From the NCBI GenBank assembly GCA_921293015.1, contig OV121083.1, positions 32,728,908-32,792,907 on the forward strand: a stretch of DNA of 64,000 bases, written 5' to 3'. This DNA is from Phorcus lineatus. Lineage: Eukaryota; Mollusca; Gastropoda; Trochida; Trochidae. Below, one piece after another: positions 12,003 through 25,900 of the stretch. A program made the position numbers and the translations under genes. Numbering within the stretch: the stretch's first letter is position 1; each line of letters begins with the position of its first letter. The notes beneath the pieces were generated by a model. It was not told the DNA's origin. It ran no database searches and worked only from the letters and a program-made list of their open reading frames with translations.

Positions 12003-12106
12003 GTTAGAACATTCCGTCAAGGGTGACTTAGGATATATTATTCCCGCGAGGGTTTTATGCAACGAGCGGAACTATCCCTATGTCACCCTTGACGGAATGT
12101 TATAAC
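12003..12106. mobile_element. ~104-bp MITE with 25-bp inverted ends
   Basis: The left end gttagaacattccgtcaagg, continuing gtgac, is matched with one mismatch by the inverted right end gtcacccttgacggaatgtt-ataac. The core has the palindromic-looking cccgcgagggttttatgc. One end and core of the same family reappear at about 23.87-23.94 kb. It lies about 260 bp upstream of the lectin start codon. Confidence 0.88.
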
Positions 12107-13550
12107 GAATTCATCTTACCAAATGTCTTAATGTATTATAAACAAGTCAAACAGAAATGAACAACACCTATGAACAAACATTGGTGCGATTCGAAATCTA
12201 CTTTATTAACTGAGACGTAAAATAATGAAAATAATGTGCCCTCGATGTTACGTTTAAGAGACTTCATTGTCAACATATCATGGAAAGAAATTAGGCTACG
12301 GTCGTTTACAGTTATGGTCACTAATATTTTTTTTTAAAAACCCATCTAAATACACAAAAACTGTTCAGTAAACCGTATTCTCAAAGAATACCGTGTCAAG
12401 TATGCTGGTATACAACGGAATTAAACAGCTTTGTAAAATGTGTCACCCTTCTTCAATGTGGCTCTGAACATTTGATGGCGATGGAAACTCAATACTTTCA
12501 GATCGGTTGTAGTGCTCTTTGATCGGTGATGTGACAATGTGACAAATGATCAACATAACAGCTTCGTGAGATGACGGCTCTGACAGCGTCATTGCTCTGT
12601 GTCATAAGAGATTGGCCTCTTTGTGTACTGGATGAGTATTTTATTAAAGTCTCTAAAACTGAGTACGGTGATAAATTAGAATTTAAAGTTTTAAATATAT
12701 TTGGGCATTAACGATCACTTGTTAGATATTTTTTTCAGGAAAACTTTTCTTCAACACATTGAAATATCGCCCGAATATATGTTTCACACCTTTATAAAGC
12801 AATTCTGGACTCAATTTTAAAAGTGGTGTTTCTCTTTCTGTTTAGCATAAACCTTATTGTCAATTCAACTCATTACAGTGCTCTCTGAACACAAACATTT
12901 TTTTGCTATAGTTTATCACTTAAATTAGTTTAAGATCATCTTCATTGATAAATGCATATGACTTTGATTTTCATCTTGCAGCTAAAGGAAAGTGGTATGT
13001 TTCAGAACCGATTAAAATCTTAAAAGCTGTTGATTTGTACTGAATTACAGTCGCTATGTTGCTATGAAATGCTGTCTTCATGTACACAAGGCATTGGGCG
13101 GCTTATATCACCCTTCTTCAATGTGGTTTTAGCCACTTGAGTGTTCGAACATGCGTTCTCTTCATACATTCGGAAATTCAAATTCTTTAATGCAATGATT
13201 CTTACTTTATAAAATAATTAATACAACAAATTCAAAAAGTGAATAAAACGAATCTTTAATGTACATACGAGTACAACTTTTTTGCATAATTGCATAATTC
13301 ATTACATATTAAGTTGAAGATTCATACAGATGAAATCATAAGTTAAATTGTACACTAAATCTTTATCAAACATGCAATGATAAGTTGCTAATCGAGGTAG
13401 GTATTCACAAAATTAAAGCATTTAACCACCAGTCATTCATAAATAGAAGTTATAAAAAAGCATATAGGAAAATACCATTAACTGTCATACATTTGCTCCA
13501 AATCCTCATATGTGCAAATTCTAAAACGTTAAATAATCTGCAAATATCTC
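12107..13550. other. Intergenic, no feature recognised
   Basis: AT-rich spacer between the receptor's last exon and the MITE upstream of the lectin gene. A 21-bp string (tcacccttcttcaatgtgg) occurs twice (12.44 and 13.11 kb) without a larger shared unit. I see no coding pattern. Confidence 0.5.
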
Positions 13551-13556
13551 CTCCAC

Positions 13557-13625
13557 CTACACATAGTTATCCACCAACTCCATCGACGTAAGAATGTAAT
13601 CGCGGAGATCACGCAGAGTCTAACT
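13557..13625 (-). other. Out-of-frame tail-like reading frame after the receptor's last exon
   Basis: About 60 nt beyond the receptor's in-frame TGA, a different frame reads RDLRDYILTSMELVDNYV and stops at 13559-13557. An intermediate frame reads KDDCEFKLEHTHF and RVPNARDELVRL. Tyrosine-containing acidic text of this kind suits a receptor cytoplasmic tail. It could be an alternative last exon, an old frameshifted tail, or assembly indels. Confidence 0.35.
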
Positions 13626-13694
13626 AACTCGTCTCTGGCGTTTGGTACTCTCAGGTTACCCTCATGCCTGAAATGTGTATGTTCCAGTTTAAAC

Positions 13695-13991
13695 TCACAA
13701 TCGTCCTTGATCGTCACTGTCAGCATCATCCAACACATTTCCTGCTGTTACATACGGGTCGACAGAGTCCCTATCATCCATATGGTACAAGCATGAAGTT
13801 TGAGTTGCTGACGTCTCAGATGGTGCTGATTGAACAATATGCACTAAGTAGGCCTGGGCAGATGCTTCCTCTGCGAGTCTCTCCGCACATGCGCTGTCAT
13901 CAGACTCTGTCCTCCAGGACAAGACTGCCCGGTGTGTACCATGACCTGTCCCTGACACTGCTCCTCCCAGCACGGAGCTTGCATTATATGT
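13695..13991 (-). CDS. Receptor exon 15: cytoplasmic tail
   Basis: Starts TYNASSVLGGAVSG after a normal acceptor (ttgattcag). It is Ser/Asp/Glu-rich with tyrosines in SAQAYLVHIV, CLYHMDDRDS and VDPYVTAGNVLDD, and ends GRL-TGA. YVTA and YLVH are candidate SH2 or STAT docking sites, but no STAT3-type YxxQ is present. The TGA overlaps a GTGAGT that could instead be a donor, so the annotated end is provisional. Confidence 0.65.
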   Translation of the reverse strand, partial: TYNASSVLGGAVSGTGHGTHRAVLSWRTESDDSACAERLAEEASAQAYLVHIVQSAPSETSATQTSCLYHMDDRDSVDPYVTAGNVLDDADSDDQGRL

Positions 13992-16900
13992 CTGAATCAA
14001 AAGTAGTCATTAACAGAAAAGGAACTTGCTTTTTATGCGCATTATGATAATAATCTGACAAGATAAGGAACGTGAAGAATGTGTTCTCTGTAATAGAAAC
14101 TTATCCGCGGTCACCAAGGGCTTAATGTTCAGATCTTCTACATCGTATCTTACCTGGGATTTGCATAAAAAAACGATTATCCGTCATACGAGCTGTTATG
14201 ACAATTAGTCCTTTAGGATAAGTTCTTACAGCACGCCTTGGACTAACATTAAACAATTCGCTTGAGATTGTTTATCTTAATCTTTGTTAAAGTTTTTAAG
14301 CTTTTCATCCAAATGGATAGCTAGTATGCCTTCATTGCCTCTCACAAAACATTTCCGTTGGTTTCAAAACAAAACTCCAAACTGCCCAAAGTTGATGTAC
14401 AGAAGTCGACCGAAGATGAAGAAAACAATTTGGACTGATGACGTACACCTACCTGCCTAACGTGTGGAAGAACGATCAGCTCCTTTTCTTTCCACTTTAG
14501 TCTTGTGTTTCTGGACGACATAGACCATACATGATGAATAAAAGGTAAAATAAAACGAAAGGGGAAGGTGAAATATGAAAATCTAGTGGATAATGTGTGA
14601 CTTATCACTTCACCTGAGACAGACCAGCACTGCAGAGAGGCTGATGAGACAGACCACTGAAGATGCAAGGCTAATGATGATGATCACAGTCCTCGATAGG
14701 CCTGCAATATCGGAACAAGATTTCAGCTTTTATGTTCTTCGGAAACGAAAACAAACAAATATTTTAGCGGTGTTCCATGTAAGCCGTCAGTCAACGCAGT
14801 CCAGATCATTGATAATATCAACAATGACACATGGAGAAGACTACATGTCAAGCACAATGTGAGCCTGGCTCACTAGTAACTCTGGCCTTCCATAATTTTG
14901 TGTTAGCTCGATTACATTTAAACCTCAAAAGAGACATGAATCTTTTTTCAAATCCGTGGGGAGGAAGCGGTTGGTATTTTCATGTACCCACGAAGTATCG
15001 ATCGGGACACCAAAGTGTCAATATATACTTGAAAGATTGCTCCTAAATACACCTCTCACCTCCAGTGACTGCAAACACGGGCTGACTGAAGGGTCCGCGT
15101 TTGCCAGACACGGTCGTCTGTCTCACCCTGACCGAGTAGTTCACACCCCCGTCTAGTCCTCTGATCACGTACTCGCCGTAGTCATTCGCTACTGTCATCT
15201 CCTCTGCAATAAACCAAGAACACGTTGAAAATTCAGTAAACCCTAGCTTAAATATTCACTGTAGGCTTTATACATGACTCTAAAGGGCTGGTGAAAGTTA
15301 TTCCGGGCCTCCGACAGAGTATTGCAATATAAGAATTTGCAAAAAGTCATTTTATTAACGAATTAAAATGTAATCATCAAGCCAAATAGAAGCAAACATC
15401 TATTGTTTTACAAGTTTTTGATTGAAATAAAAATACATTAGGCAGGATGAGTAAATTGTCGAACGGTCACGAATAAACATAACCACATCTATATGGTTGT
15501 CAACACCTTTTTAAAGGTTAATTCTAAGCTGGTGCTGAACACTTACGACAATCATTGTGTTCATCTCTGCAGTGCTGCAGTGTGTAGCTGGTAACCAGGG
15601 TGTTGCCCTCACATGTCCTGGAGTCCCACTGGACTGTCAGACTGTAGTCTTCTCTACGTATGACCCACACTGGACCCGGCGGACCCGGCACTGGAGAGGT
15701 CAAGTGTGAAAGATCATTAGTAAGTCACTTGTCACCTTATAGCTGGATATCACAACAAATTACGATTTCGGGTTTTAGATCAACATTGATTCAATTTACC
15801 AACATGATTTTTGACGAATCTGTTGGGTTATCAATGATATTTGGGTTAATATGAATATGACGGGCTAAGTAAATCAAACGGTAAAACGGATACATTGGGG
15901 TTTTACATATATCATGATTTACAATGATGAAGCTAAACAACTTTACACCATCTCAACAAGGATACAGTAACTAATACGTGTGATACGCAGTGGTTTAATC
16001 TCTTCACATAAATAATCTATAAATGATTAATTTATTCAAACCTTTATCAACGTCATACAAACACTGAGACCACACAACGCCACTACTCCCTGTCGATGTG
16101 TGCACGGAAACACCATACAGCGACGTCTCATTATAACTTATTGGTACAGTGGTATCGGTGCTGGCAATCGTTTGCCAGTGCAGTCTTTTCTGAAGTGTAA
16201 AATCACACAAATACACAAGATATGATGACTTGGGTCATTGTTAGATAATCAGCGCCGATGTCAAAGTTTACAACGCGAGAGACACCTCTGCTTGCGTATC
16301 AATCTCTATTTATTTTATTCAGAGGGTTGCTATTTCATTCAGGGAGAAAGCCTTTTATTTCTGCTCATAAATGAAGTTTTGTAATGGCGTTGAGCCCAAT
16401 AGGCTTGACATGAACAATGCATATAAGGACGAGAGAATTCGTGGAGAAAGGTAATGGCTGTAATGTCATGGTAACAATACTTGGCAGGACCCTGCGGCTT
16501 CCCTCATAACAGCCTTTTGATTCAGGAAGTAAATCCAGTGAATCCTCCATGAGATATACAGCTGCTGAACAAAAGTTTGTTATATTACTTGCAAACCTAT
16601 TGCAAATATCATGTAAATAGGTGCTCACTTTATTTCCACTCATTCGATCATCTTTTGGTCTAAAATTATAGCTTTTTGAGGATGAACCCTTTGAACCCTT
16701 AACATATTGACCTTAAGCATGGTCTGCGAATTGTTTCCTTTAAAATTTAACATTTCAAAATTTCAAAATTATGAACAGTGCAACAAACTTTTGCTCAGCA
16801 GCTGTATCGCTGACATGAGTGAGTGTCTTTAGATGACCTTGAAATAGGGTAAAGGTAACAAAGTAGACGGCGACCGTGGTCTTACTGTGGTGAACATAAT

Positions 16901-19900
16901 GTTCAAACTTCCAACAGAATACAGTAGTTTCAAACATGTTACTGACAATTAGTAGGCAGGGACCAAGCAAAAAATGATACTACTTCTATTATTCTTTTAA
17001 ACGCTCCCGCGCATGTGGATGAAATAGGGGCACAGGCGTATGAGGCCAACGAAATTTACAACCAATAACAACCGTTTAACAAAACCTTTTACCAAAAATT
17101 TCTAAATGATTTTTTACTTGCAGTCAGTTTAGATGAACTGATAGACACTTCAGGTGTCCTTTTGCCTTGGTTGATATAAAGTGATAAAATCATCACCTGG
17201 AATGAACCATAAGTGGCTCTGGTTGATGTAAATTGAACAAACATCACCTGACATGTGCCATAAGTGGCACTGCACCAAAACAAGGTCCAAGTGAAGGATC
17301 TAAGTTGAGACTCCCATATCAGCTTGAAGGTTTTCTTTGCATTTTCAATTCGAATGAAGCCAGGTTGAGCAACTGTTGGATAACACAAACGCTTAATGTT
17401 ATAGTAATTACATCCTGCAAAATCAGCGTATATGAATCTGTTCTCGCTCCTTCCTAATATCCTGATCTCTTTCGGGCTCAATCCCTCGTATGGCTGGCGG
17501 CTTGATTTTCGTGGCTATGTTTACCTGTTATTTTTTCAGCCAATGAAAGGCGCTAATTAGGGAGCTGGAAGCTACCAGCTTTAACTAAACGGAATTTTCA
17601 ATCCGGGTTGTGCCGCTGTTTCAGAATGTCTCATTGGCTAGTTAGATAGCTAGCGATACGAGGGTTTTGGTTTGAAAGAGATCAGGGTAGTAGGAAATAG
17701 CGTGAGCGGATTCAAATACGCTGATTTAGCAGGAGAAATTACCAATATAAATTATCAAATGTACGATTAACGTCCCATATTACATATGCCCATTATACAT
17801 ATCTAGATAATAAATACAACCACTCTCTTTCATATGAATACAATGGCGATTCGCATTCAGAAATGAAACAACAACAACATGGTTCTTTGCCACACAAAAT
17901 TAGATTAAAACAATGAACTGTCACAAACGTGATCATGTACTCAGCCCACAATTAAGAAATGAGCTAAAATAATGGAAAACACATCAGACTTTCCACAAAG
18001 TAGTGAGCTGTTCATGTTTAATTCAGTTGTTATTATACTTATGAAAAGGTACTCAATATTGCCTACAGCATAAACTGGCGGCTTGGACCACTAAAGCCAC
18101 TTGGCTTACAACACTAAAAGTTAAGACCACAAACCTGTAAAATGTGTTGTCTCGTTCTTGATATATTTCATTAATATAGATAAGTTGTGAAAACATATTA
18201 CATCAGTCTTATCTTAATACATCAAGAACAAGTAAATGCTGCTAAATACATTTTGGTATTAAACAAGGAACAAAAACAATTACAATATACAATTTAAACA
18301 TCGCAAAAACTGGTCAAAGTATGAAAAAAAATTTAAAATTCCAAGTCTCGTGGTGATCTTGAAAATGATGTTGACTGGGGTCTGCGTATTTTCCACATGA
18401 AGACTGCTACCAAGTTCATGAGATTTCAAGTTGAAGCTGAAGACAATGTACCCGCTCCGCGTTTCGCGGCGGCGGGGAACAAAACAGTGGAGAGTCGCCA
18501 AACAAACATTAACATAACCTGTCACAGAAAACCCTACAACTAGAAATGTGTAGATGTGCAAACGGAAAGTCGCCTATCTCTTTTTAGGTACTTGGATAAA
18601 AAAAATTTACAGATGTATCCACAACTACCTACATTTGTCCTATCTAGGATAGATGTGCAGTTGCAACCACTTATCTTGATGTATACAGATATGTAAATAA
18701 CCAACTGTATAGAGATATACCTATAAATACCTACCTTTTCCTTGTCTTAGAATGTACAGATGTGACGATTGAGAGTCGCCTATCTTGTTGTATACGGGTA
18801 TACAAATAACCAACAGTAAACAGATATACTTATAACTACCTACCTTTGTCTTGTTCAGGAATGTGTACATGTGATGGTGGAGAGCCGCCTATCTTGTTGT
18901 ATACAGATATATAAACATCATACTCGAGACTGCAGCTCAAGTGTACTTGATGGAAGACTGAGTCTATCTCTGCTGTGTCTGATATGTTGGACCCGGCTCC
19001 TGCTGGGACGTACACCAGACTATAGTTGGTCAGTTCTCCGTTCCAGGACAACTCCTCTGGAGGCTACAACATCAAAAGTGTGTAATACCAGACTTCATAA
19101 ACAAGTGTTGTATGTCAAGTTTATAGACGAAAGTGTGTTACAGCTTCATTAATGAACGTGACACGTGAACGTGACAATCACTCTGAAAGGAACTCACAGT
19201 AACGATCAACACCGCATACGAGGGGTGTCCCAAACATTTCCGGCCTGACCATCAAAATCAAAGAAACATTAAAATTTGTATGACTTATTTTTCGACATAA
19301 TCACCCTTGACCTCAATGCATTTGCTCCAGCGTTTTTATAACATTTGCAACCTGTCTGAAAACCAGTTATTATCACGAGATCCCAAAAAGTCCTCTACTG
19401 CAGCAATGACGTCATCGTCATCGGCCTTTCGCCACGGAGCTCTATTTTCAGTCGAGGGAAGAGGAAAAAGTATGGGGAAAGGGGTTGGGGGGTAGGGGGA
19501 GAATAGGCAGAGTGGGGGAGAATCCTGAACCCACAATCCTGTGCTGCACTGACTGCAATTTGGGCGGTGTGAAGGGGAGCATTGTCCTGCAACAGCCACA
19601 CACCTTTTGCGCAGTTTACTCCTTCGTTTTTCTTTGATTTTGTCTCGTAATTGTCGTAGTTCATTTGCGTAAAAGTGCTATTGATTGTAGAACCTTTCTT
19701 TAAATAATCAATCATTATTACACCCTGAGAGTCCCAGAATACGGATGCAATGACCTTCCGACTGGAGCAACAAGATTTGAACTTTTTAGGGGTCGGTGAT
19801 GTGCTGTGTTTCCATGCATGCTTTGGCTTTTTGTCTCAGGATCAAAATGATGAACCCAGGTTTCATCTTGAGTAACGACATATGAGCAAAAAATGATTCT

Positions 19901-22900
19901 GGGTCTGCGCGATACTCGTCAAGAAGTTGCTGACTGACCATGACACATTTTCGCTTTTGGTCCTCAGATAACATTCTGGGGACCCAGCGTGCTGATACCT
20001 TATTCATATGTAAATGTTCATGTATAATTTGTGCAACTGATGTGTTACCGATGTGGTGAGTATCAGCTAAGTATCTGATAGTCACTAGCCTGTCTTGCAT
20101 TACTGTGTCAAGAACAGCCTCAATGTTTTCACCTGTGATGACATCAGATGGACGTCATTAATGCTTACTCTACCCCGTTTAAATTCAGCACAAAAATGTT
20201 TAATGGTGCTATACGAAGGAGCAGAGTCACCTAATGTTTGTAACATATCCCCATGAATTTCCTTTGGAGTGTATTTTTTTAAACTCAGATATTTGATAAC
20301 AGTCCTACATTCACTTTTCTCCATTTCGGTAAAAGATGTGAGGGTACCTTTGAATGACAGGCTATTAAATGCAATTGAAGAGTATGCATCTCGTGATTTT
20401 CATGCCATTTACACGCCAATGAAGGTTCTTCATGCACGCACAGTATGGTTGCGTTTCAGGCATGTTTTCATATTCAGGCCGGAAACTTTTGGGACAACTC
20501 TCGTACATTGAACAACATAAATATAGAACAGTTTGTTCATTTGATTTGTCAAAAAGTTAAATGCTATTATGAATTTGTAACTCACATTATTGTTACACTA
20601 ATCCATCAGGATTTTCATATGAACCAAAAGACGAAAAAGCCTAAAATATATTCCCGTTCCGTTCTTTAGTGAGTTAAATCTTACCACGAGATAAACGTAG
20701 ACAACTCTGACGCCTCCTTGACACACTTCTTCTGTAAAGCCCCCCTCTGTTGTCATCGCTCCCTCCTCGGGGTCTGTAACACAGACAAACTCATCATAAA
20801 TAAAACTACCCCGTACTATCAAAAATTATACAAAATCATGTAAAACAGTTGTATACTATTCATTTACAAAAGAACTATCCACAGGCACCCAACATGTGTA
20901 TTACTTCATAGCAAAGGACATTTATTGTAATATCTATGGCAACAGAGATATATTCAGTAAATCAGTATAACAGTTTTGTTCTGTCTACATGCGTTAGTAG
21001 AAATATGTGTACCTTCAACACGTTACATAAGAAAATATGTCATTCATATTAACATTTCTATTTTCTCTTCTCTACAGTTAATGTATCTCATTTTTGTTTT
21101 ACATCATTTGCACTTAGAGTAGAATTATGAGTACTTGTAACTCAATTATGTACTTATGTGTACTAATAACCTACAAATTAAGTATCCAAAAGTAAACTTA
21201 GGTCCTACCGTTAATCTACTATCAAAGAAATACACCAACTCTTGGAAAAAACTCACCATTTTGTATTTCGAGTGTGTTGTGTTACTTCTAAATTATTAGG
21301 GATTAAAAGGGATAGATTTAAAGGGAACAAAGAAGAAAGAGTCCACACATGTGCTAATTCCTTCATTACACATACCACAATTATGTAGTATAGGAGTATA
21401 TTCTTGCAAAATATTCATTATCAATCGACATATGATTGTTTGATTCAGCGGCTTTTTGGACATCACCAATTTATTAAAATCATAGTATTAAGAGAGGACT
21501 TCATCATCAACAACATCACCATACACCACACACCATAACCCCCTACATCATCATCCTAAAAGCTGTCACGTTGCGGGGCCTTGATGTCGATCAACTCTCT
21601 AGGAAGAGCGCTGCCATCAAACCACAATGGCTGTAGCTTCCCATCCACAAGAGTCGGCATTGGAACATGAGATGAGGGCATCCTTCTAATTGAAACGCCT
21701 TGTATGTTACAGGCTTTTGGTGGTACCATGATTATGTCTGTGTTACATCGTTTGACTCATCTTCCCAGTGAATTCAGTTGCAGACAGCAAAGTTCATCAA
21801 CATTTGTTATGCCAGGTCTAGCATAGAAAAGCACAAATGAAATCTTTGAAGGGTATTTATAAGTGATATACATAAGGAAGACATGATTTTCTGATCAACT
21901 TTTTATTGTAAAATTCACGACGTTCCGGATGTACATGCCTACTCCTTCATCAGGTGGGATGTAGGATATATGAATTTTGGTATATGCCATAACAAGTAAA
22001 CATTAAACAATAGTGAGGAAACCTGATTAGAGAGATTTTTAAAAATGAGATACATTAACTGTAGAGAAGAGAACATAGAAATGTTTCAGATCGAAGTCAT
22101 AAATGATGAGCTTTTGTAACGGAAACCTAAAATTTCGTACAAATGACAAATGGTAGCTATGTGAAACGTCTGTCAAGGATTCAGTGATTTTCTAAACATA
22201 CATTTAGATACCAAAATTATGGTTATATGATAATTAGAACCAAAGATATGGGGACAGCCATCTTTTTATGTGACGCTTCTGAGAATAAGTGGATGAGGGG
22301 GTACCCATTGACATATGTAAAAATCACACATTACATCCAATCTTACACACTGTTACCACTCAGATTTTCATAGTAGACATGTCAAGGATTTAAAAAAAGT
22401 TAGTTTCGTTCTGTCATGGCCGGGGTTCATGGGACCGTTATTGGCCGGTGGACTACTTGTACTATTGACACACATCAGTAGATGATTCTTGTAGCCGGAG
22501 AATATACAGTACCAACACGTACCCGTAAGTCATCTTTAAGTATTACAAAAACAGAGAAACGTTCTAATACAATCTAAACGCACCAGTTTAATATTTCTAT
22601 ACTGTCCGCACACACGAGATGAACATTTTTGTACTGTCAACACACACAAGATGAACATTACTGTACTGTCCGCACATCAATTGAATACACCTGTTCTGTC
22701 CACACACACCAGTTGAACACATCTGTACTGTCCAAACACACACCGGTTGAACACATCACCAACAGCACCACAGTCCAGTGTTGCCATCACATTTTTCTTT
22801 TTTTATAAAAAAAAAATTAATCACCCCCTGATATTTGTGATGATATCTTTTTGGAAATAGTTGAAATGAAAAAAGCAAGGTACAGTTATGGGAAAAGTAG

Positions 22901-25900
22901 TGTTTTTGCGGTACGTTTCAACCAGTGATGCGTGACAGTGGTGCCTGCACATTCGTTGCATGCACGTGCAACATGCTACGCTCGATGATCACAATAAGCA
23001 GTATGGCCCAAATGTATTTGAGGGTATTTAACATTACTTTAAACAGCCATTCAAGCATATTTCTTTAACATGGCACGTATAGACGATTATCAATGGGGCT
23101 CAGATAATTGGAACGTCCTTTCAGGCGATAAGACGAAATCTGGACTATCAGTACACTGTTGGGGCTGAAGGCAAGAAGAGTAATTAAACGTCCTGTGTTT
23201 AAAGACGATCATAAACGTGCCGATTGGCCAGAAAACACTTGAATCTGAGGACCTGGAGGAAAATCCATTTGTCTGACGAAAGTCGATTCTTGCTTAAAGT
23301 TGCTGATTGACGTACACATGTTTGGAGACAGAAGAACACAGCTTATACCCCCAGGAACATCCAGCGTAATGTTAGAGGTGGCTCTGTTATGGTGTGGGGT
23401 TGCTTGTCTCATGTTTGAAATCTGGATTTGGTCTCCATCAGGGGAAACTTAACGGGAGATCAATACATCCAGGACGTCCTACAGCCAGTCGCTGTCCCTA
23501 ATTTTGAAAAACATCCACTTGTTATACGATTTCAGTACATAAGACGACAACGCCAGGCCTCACCGATCACGTGCCGTATTGGATTACATGAGGGCCAACG
23601 CAGTAACGACTATACCCTGACCAGCGTTGAGCCTAGATCTTAACATTCTTGAGCATGTGTGGGACATTCTAGGGTGCCGACTCCAGTTACAGAACACTGC
23701 AAATTTACATCAGTTGGAGGCAGCTCTGTACGTTGAGTGGATGTTATTGATCCCAGAACAGATCCGACGTCTGACTGAAGGTCATAAGACCTAGGGAGGA
23801 ATGTGATTCTTAATATTACCTCGTGAATATTCACGGCACAGAAACCGAGTGCACGCAATCGAAAACTAGGTTTCCGCTCGTTGCATAAAACGTTTCGCGG
23901 GAATAATATATCCCTTTGTCACCCTTGACGGAATGTTATAACTTATAGTATTTTAAAGCGATTGTTCCTGGAAAGCACTTATAAATGAAATGCCAAAGAA
24001 AAATGATTAGGGATCAATTGTTTTGGAAGTTTGAAATATCGTCTATATCCAAAACACTAAATACTTTACATAAATCTTTCATCTTACCGCTGTTTAGATT
24101 ACTGTTGTCAGGTATGGGACGTCGAGGACGAGTTTCACTCTATATTCGTTTGTCCTAAATATGCTGAATTACGAAACAAATATTATTAAAAAGTACATAT
24201 AACCAAACCATCCCATAGCATTCCTGTTGCCGACATATATTCAACAATGATATGCACCCAAAATATGATATTTTGAAATAAAGTATTAATCTAGATAAAA
24301 TGATTGACGTGATTAAGGCCACATCTGGATTATCTTCATTGTATTTAAAATATCAAGAGTTGTTTCACTAGTGTTGGAGCTCACAATGCTCAGCACGCTC
24401 TAACGGACGGAAGGAAATCCCAGCCTATCGATATAAACCCCCACCATTTCGCAGTCCAGTCGCAAATACGTGAACTTGTTTTTTTCTAAATAGTACAGTA
24501 TCTCATCTATAATGACCGGACATAATCGAGTAGCACAACTTCTGTATCGGATTCAGCTTCCTCAGTCCATTGTCACTCCATTTAATTATTTTATATCGGT
24601 TTCATGTGCTGTTTCCTGTGTATCAGAAGTTGTCACGAATAGGGGTAGATAAAACAAGTGTACGATATGTTGAGGAAACATATGAACCTATTTTTTATCT
24701 ACAGATTTCAAATCACTGCAATTATGACTATAATGAATGAATGCAGTGACCTGTCAGACTCGATTTGGACTGACAATATCCGAAGCAGAAATGTTCAGCA
24801 GTAGAGCCCTATGCTCTTAAGCTCATAAGTCTGTCATGATTAAATATATAAGCTGAAGACATAGAAACAGGCTTTTAATATGCGATGCATCGTTACCAAA
24901 CATACATTATTATCTGCTGGTCAACTTTTGTCTTCAAACGAGTTTAGCATTTAAGTGCTTATACTTTTAATTACTTTAAGGAATTATCAAAATGAGTGGC
25001 ACATAGTGACTCATTAGAACAATTTCTCGACTCCAAGCTTTCAAATTACTATGGTATTAGAAAAACACCCGGAAGCTCGAAAATGTCATTCCAAACTACC
25101 ATTCATCCTTCCATCTTCTATCAGTCCTCCCTCCCCTTACACAACTGACCCCTACCTCCTAAGTATCTTATTCAGTAAGTTCGTTAGCAGGTTACATACA
25201 TATGCAATTAAGCAATTACACAGCATCACTGGTAGGTTGGTTTGAGTGGAGCCAAGTGGCCAAGCGAGCCCACCACAAAATCACAGAGCGGTTGTCATCA
25301 CAGCATCTAATAACACCACTTGCTGCTAAACAACCACTTGAAATTCAGCCTTTTTCATGAAAAATGTTATTCTGGAAATTTGAGCGCATTTACCAAATAC
25401 TTCGGAGAAATCGTGTCACGAATTTAACGGGTAATGTCTCTGTATATAAGAAGGGGTAGGTTTGGTGTCAGGCTCTAGCGTACGAACATTGATCCCCTAA
25501 AAAGAACGTCTCCACACAAATTTCAGCTTTGAGGTTACATCAGTTGTAGAGGAGAAGCAAAAAAAGTTATAAAACGTCTATATGAGTGTGTGCACTCACA
25601 ATCTTGGAGAGTAGTGAAGTTGATAGACCGCGGGTCACTCCAAAGTCCGCCTCGAGCTGGTTTGACACAGACACTGACTCTGTATTCCGTGTCCGCTGTC
25701 AACGCACATATCCGCCGGCTCGTAATCCACTGGTATGTCTCCTTCCGATCATTCTGAAAGGTAACGCGTGTTGTCAATCAACGATCAACTACAAGTTCCC
25801 TACTTAAACACAAACATGTGTTTACTGACCTTGTTGGTGGAGTGTAGAGAGAGTCGATAGGTGAGGTTCCGACTGTCAGAACGGGTATGGTTCCACTCCA

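Noticed and set aside
17089..17481. 130-codon minus-strand ORF
   Set aside because: Overlaps a MITE arm and a 52-bp tandem duplication; it has no signature and does not splice in phase with the receptor.
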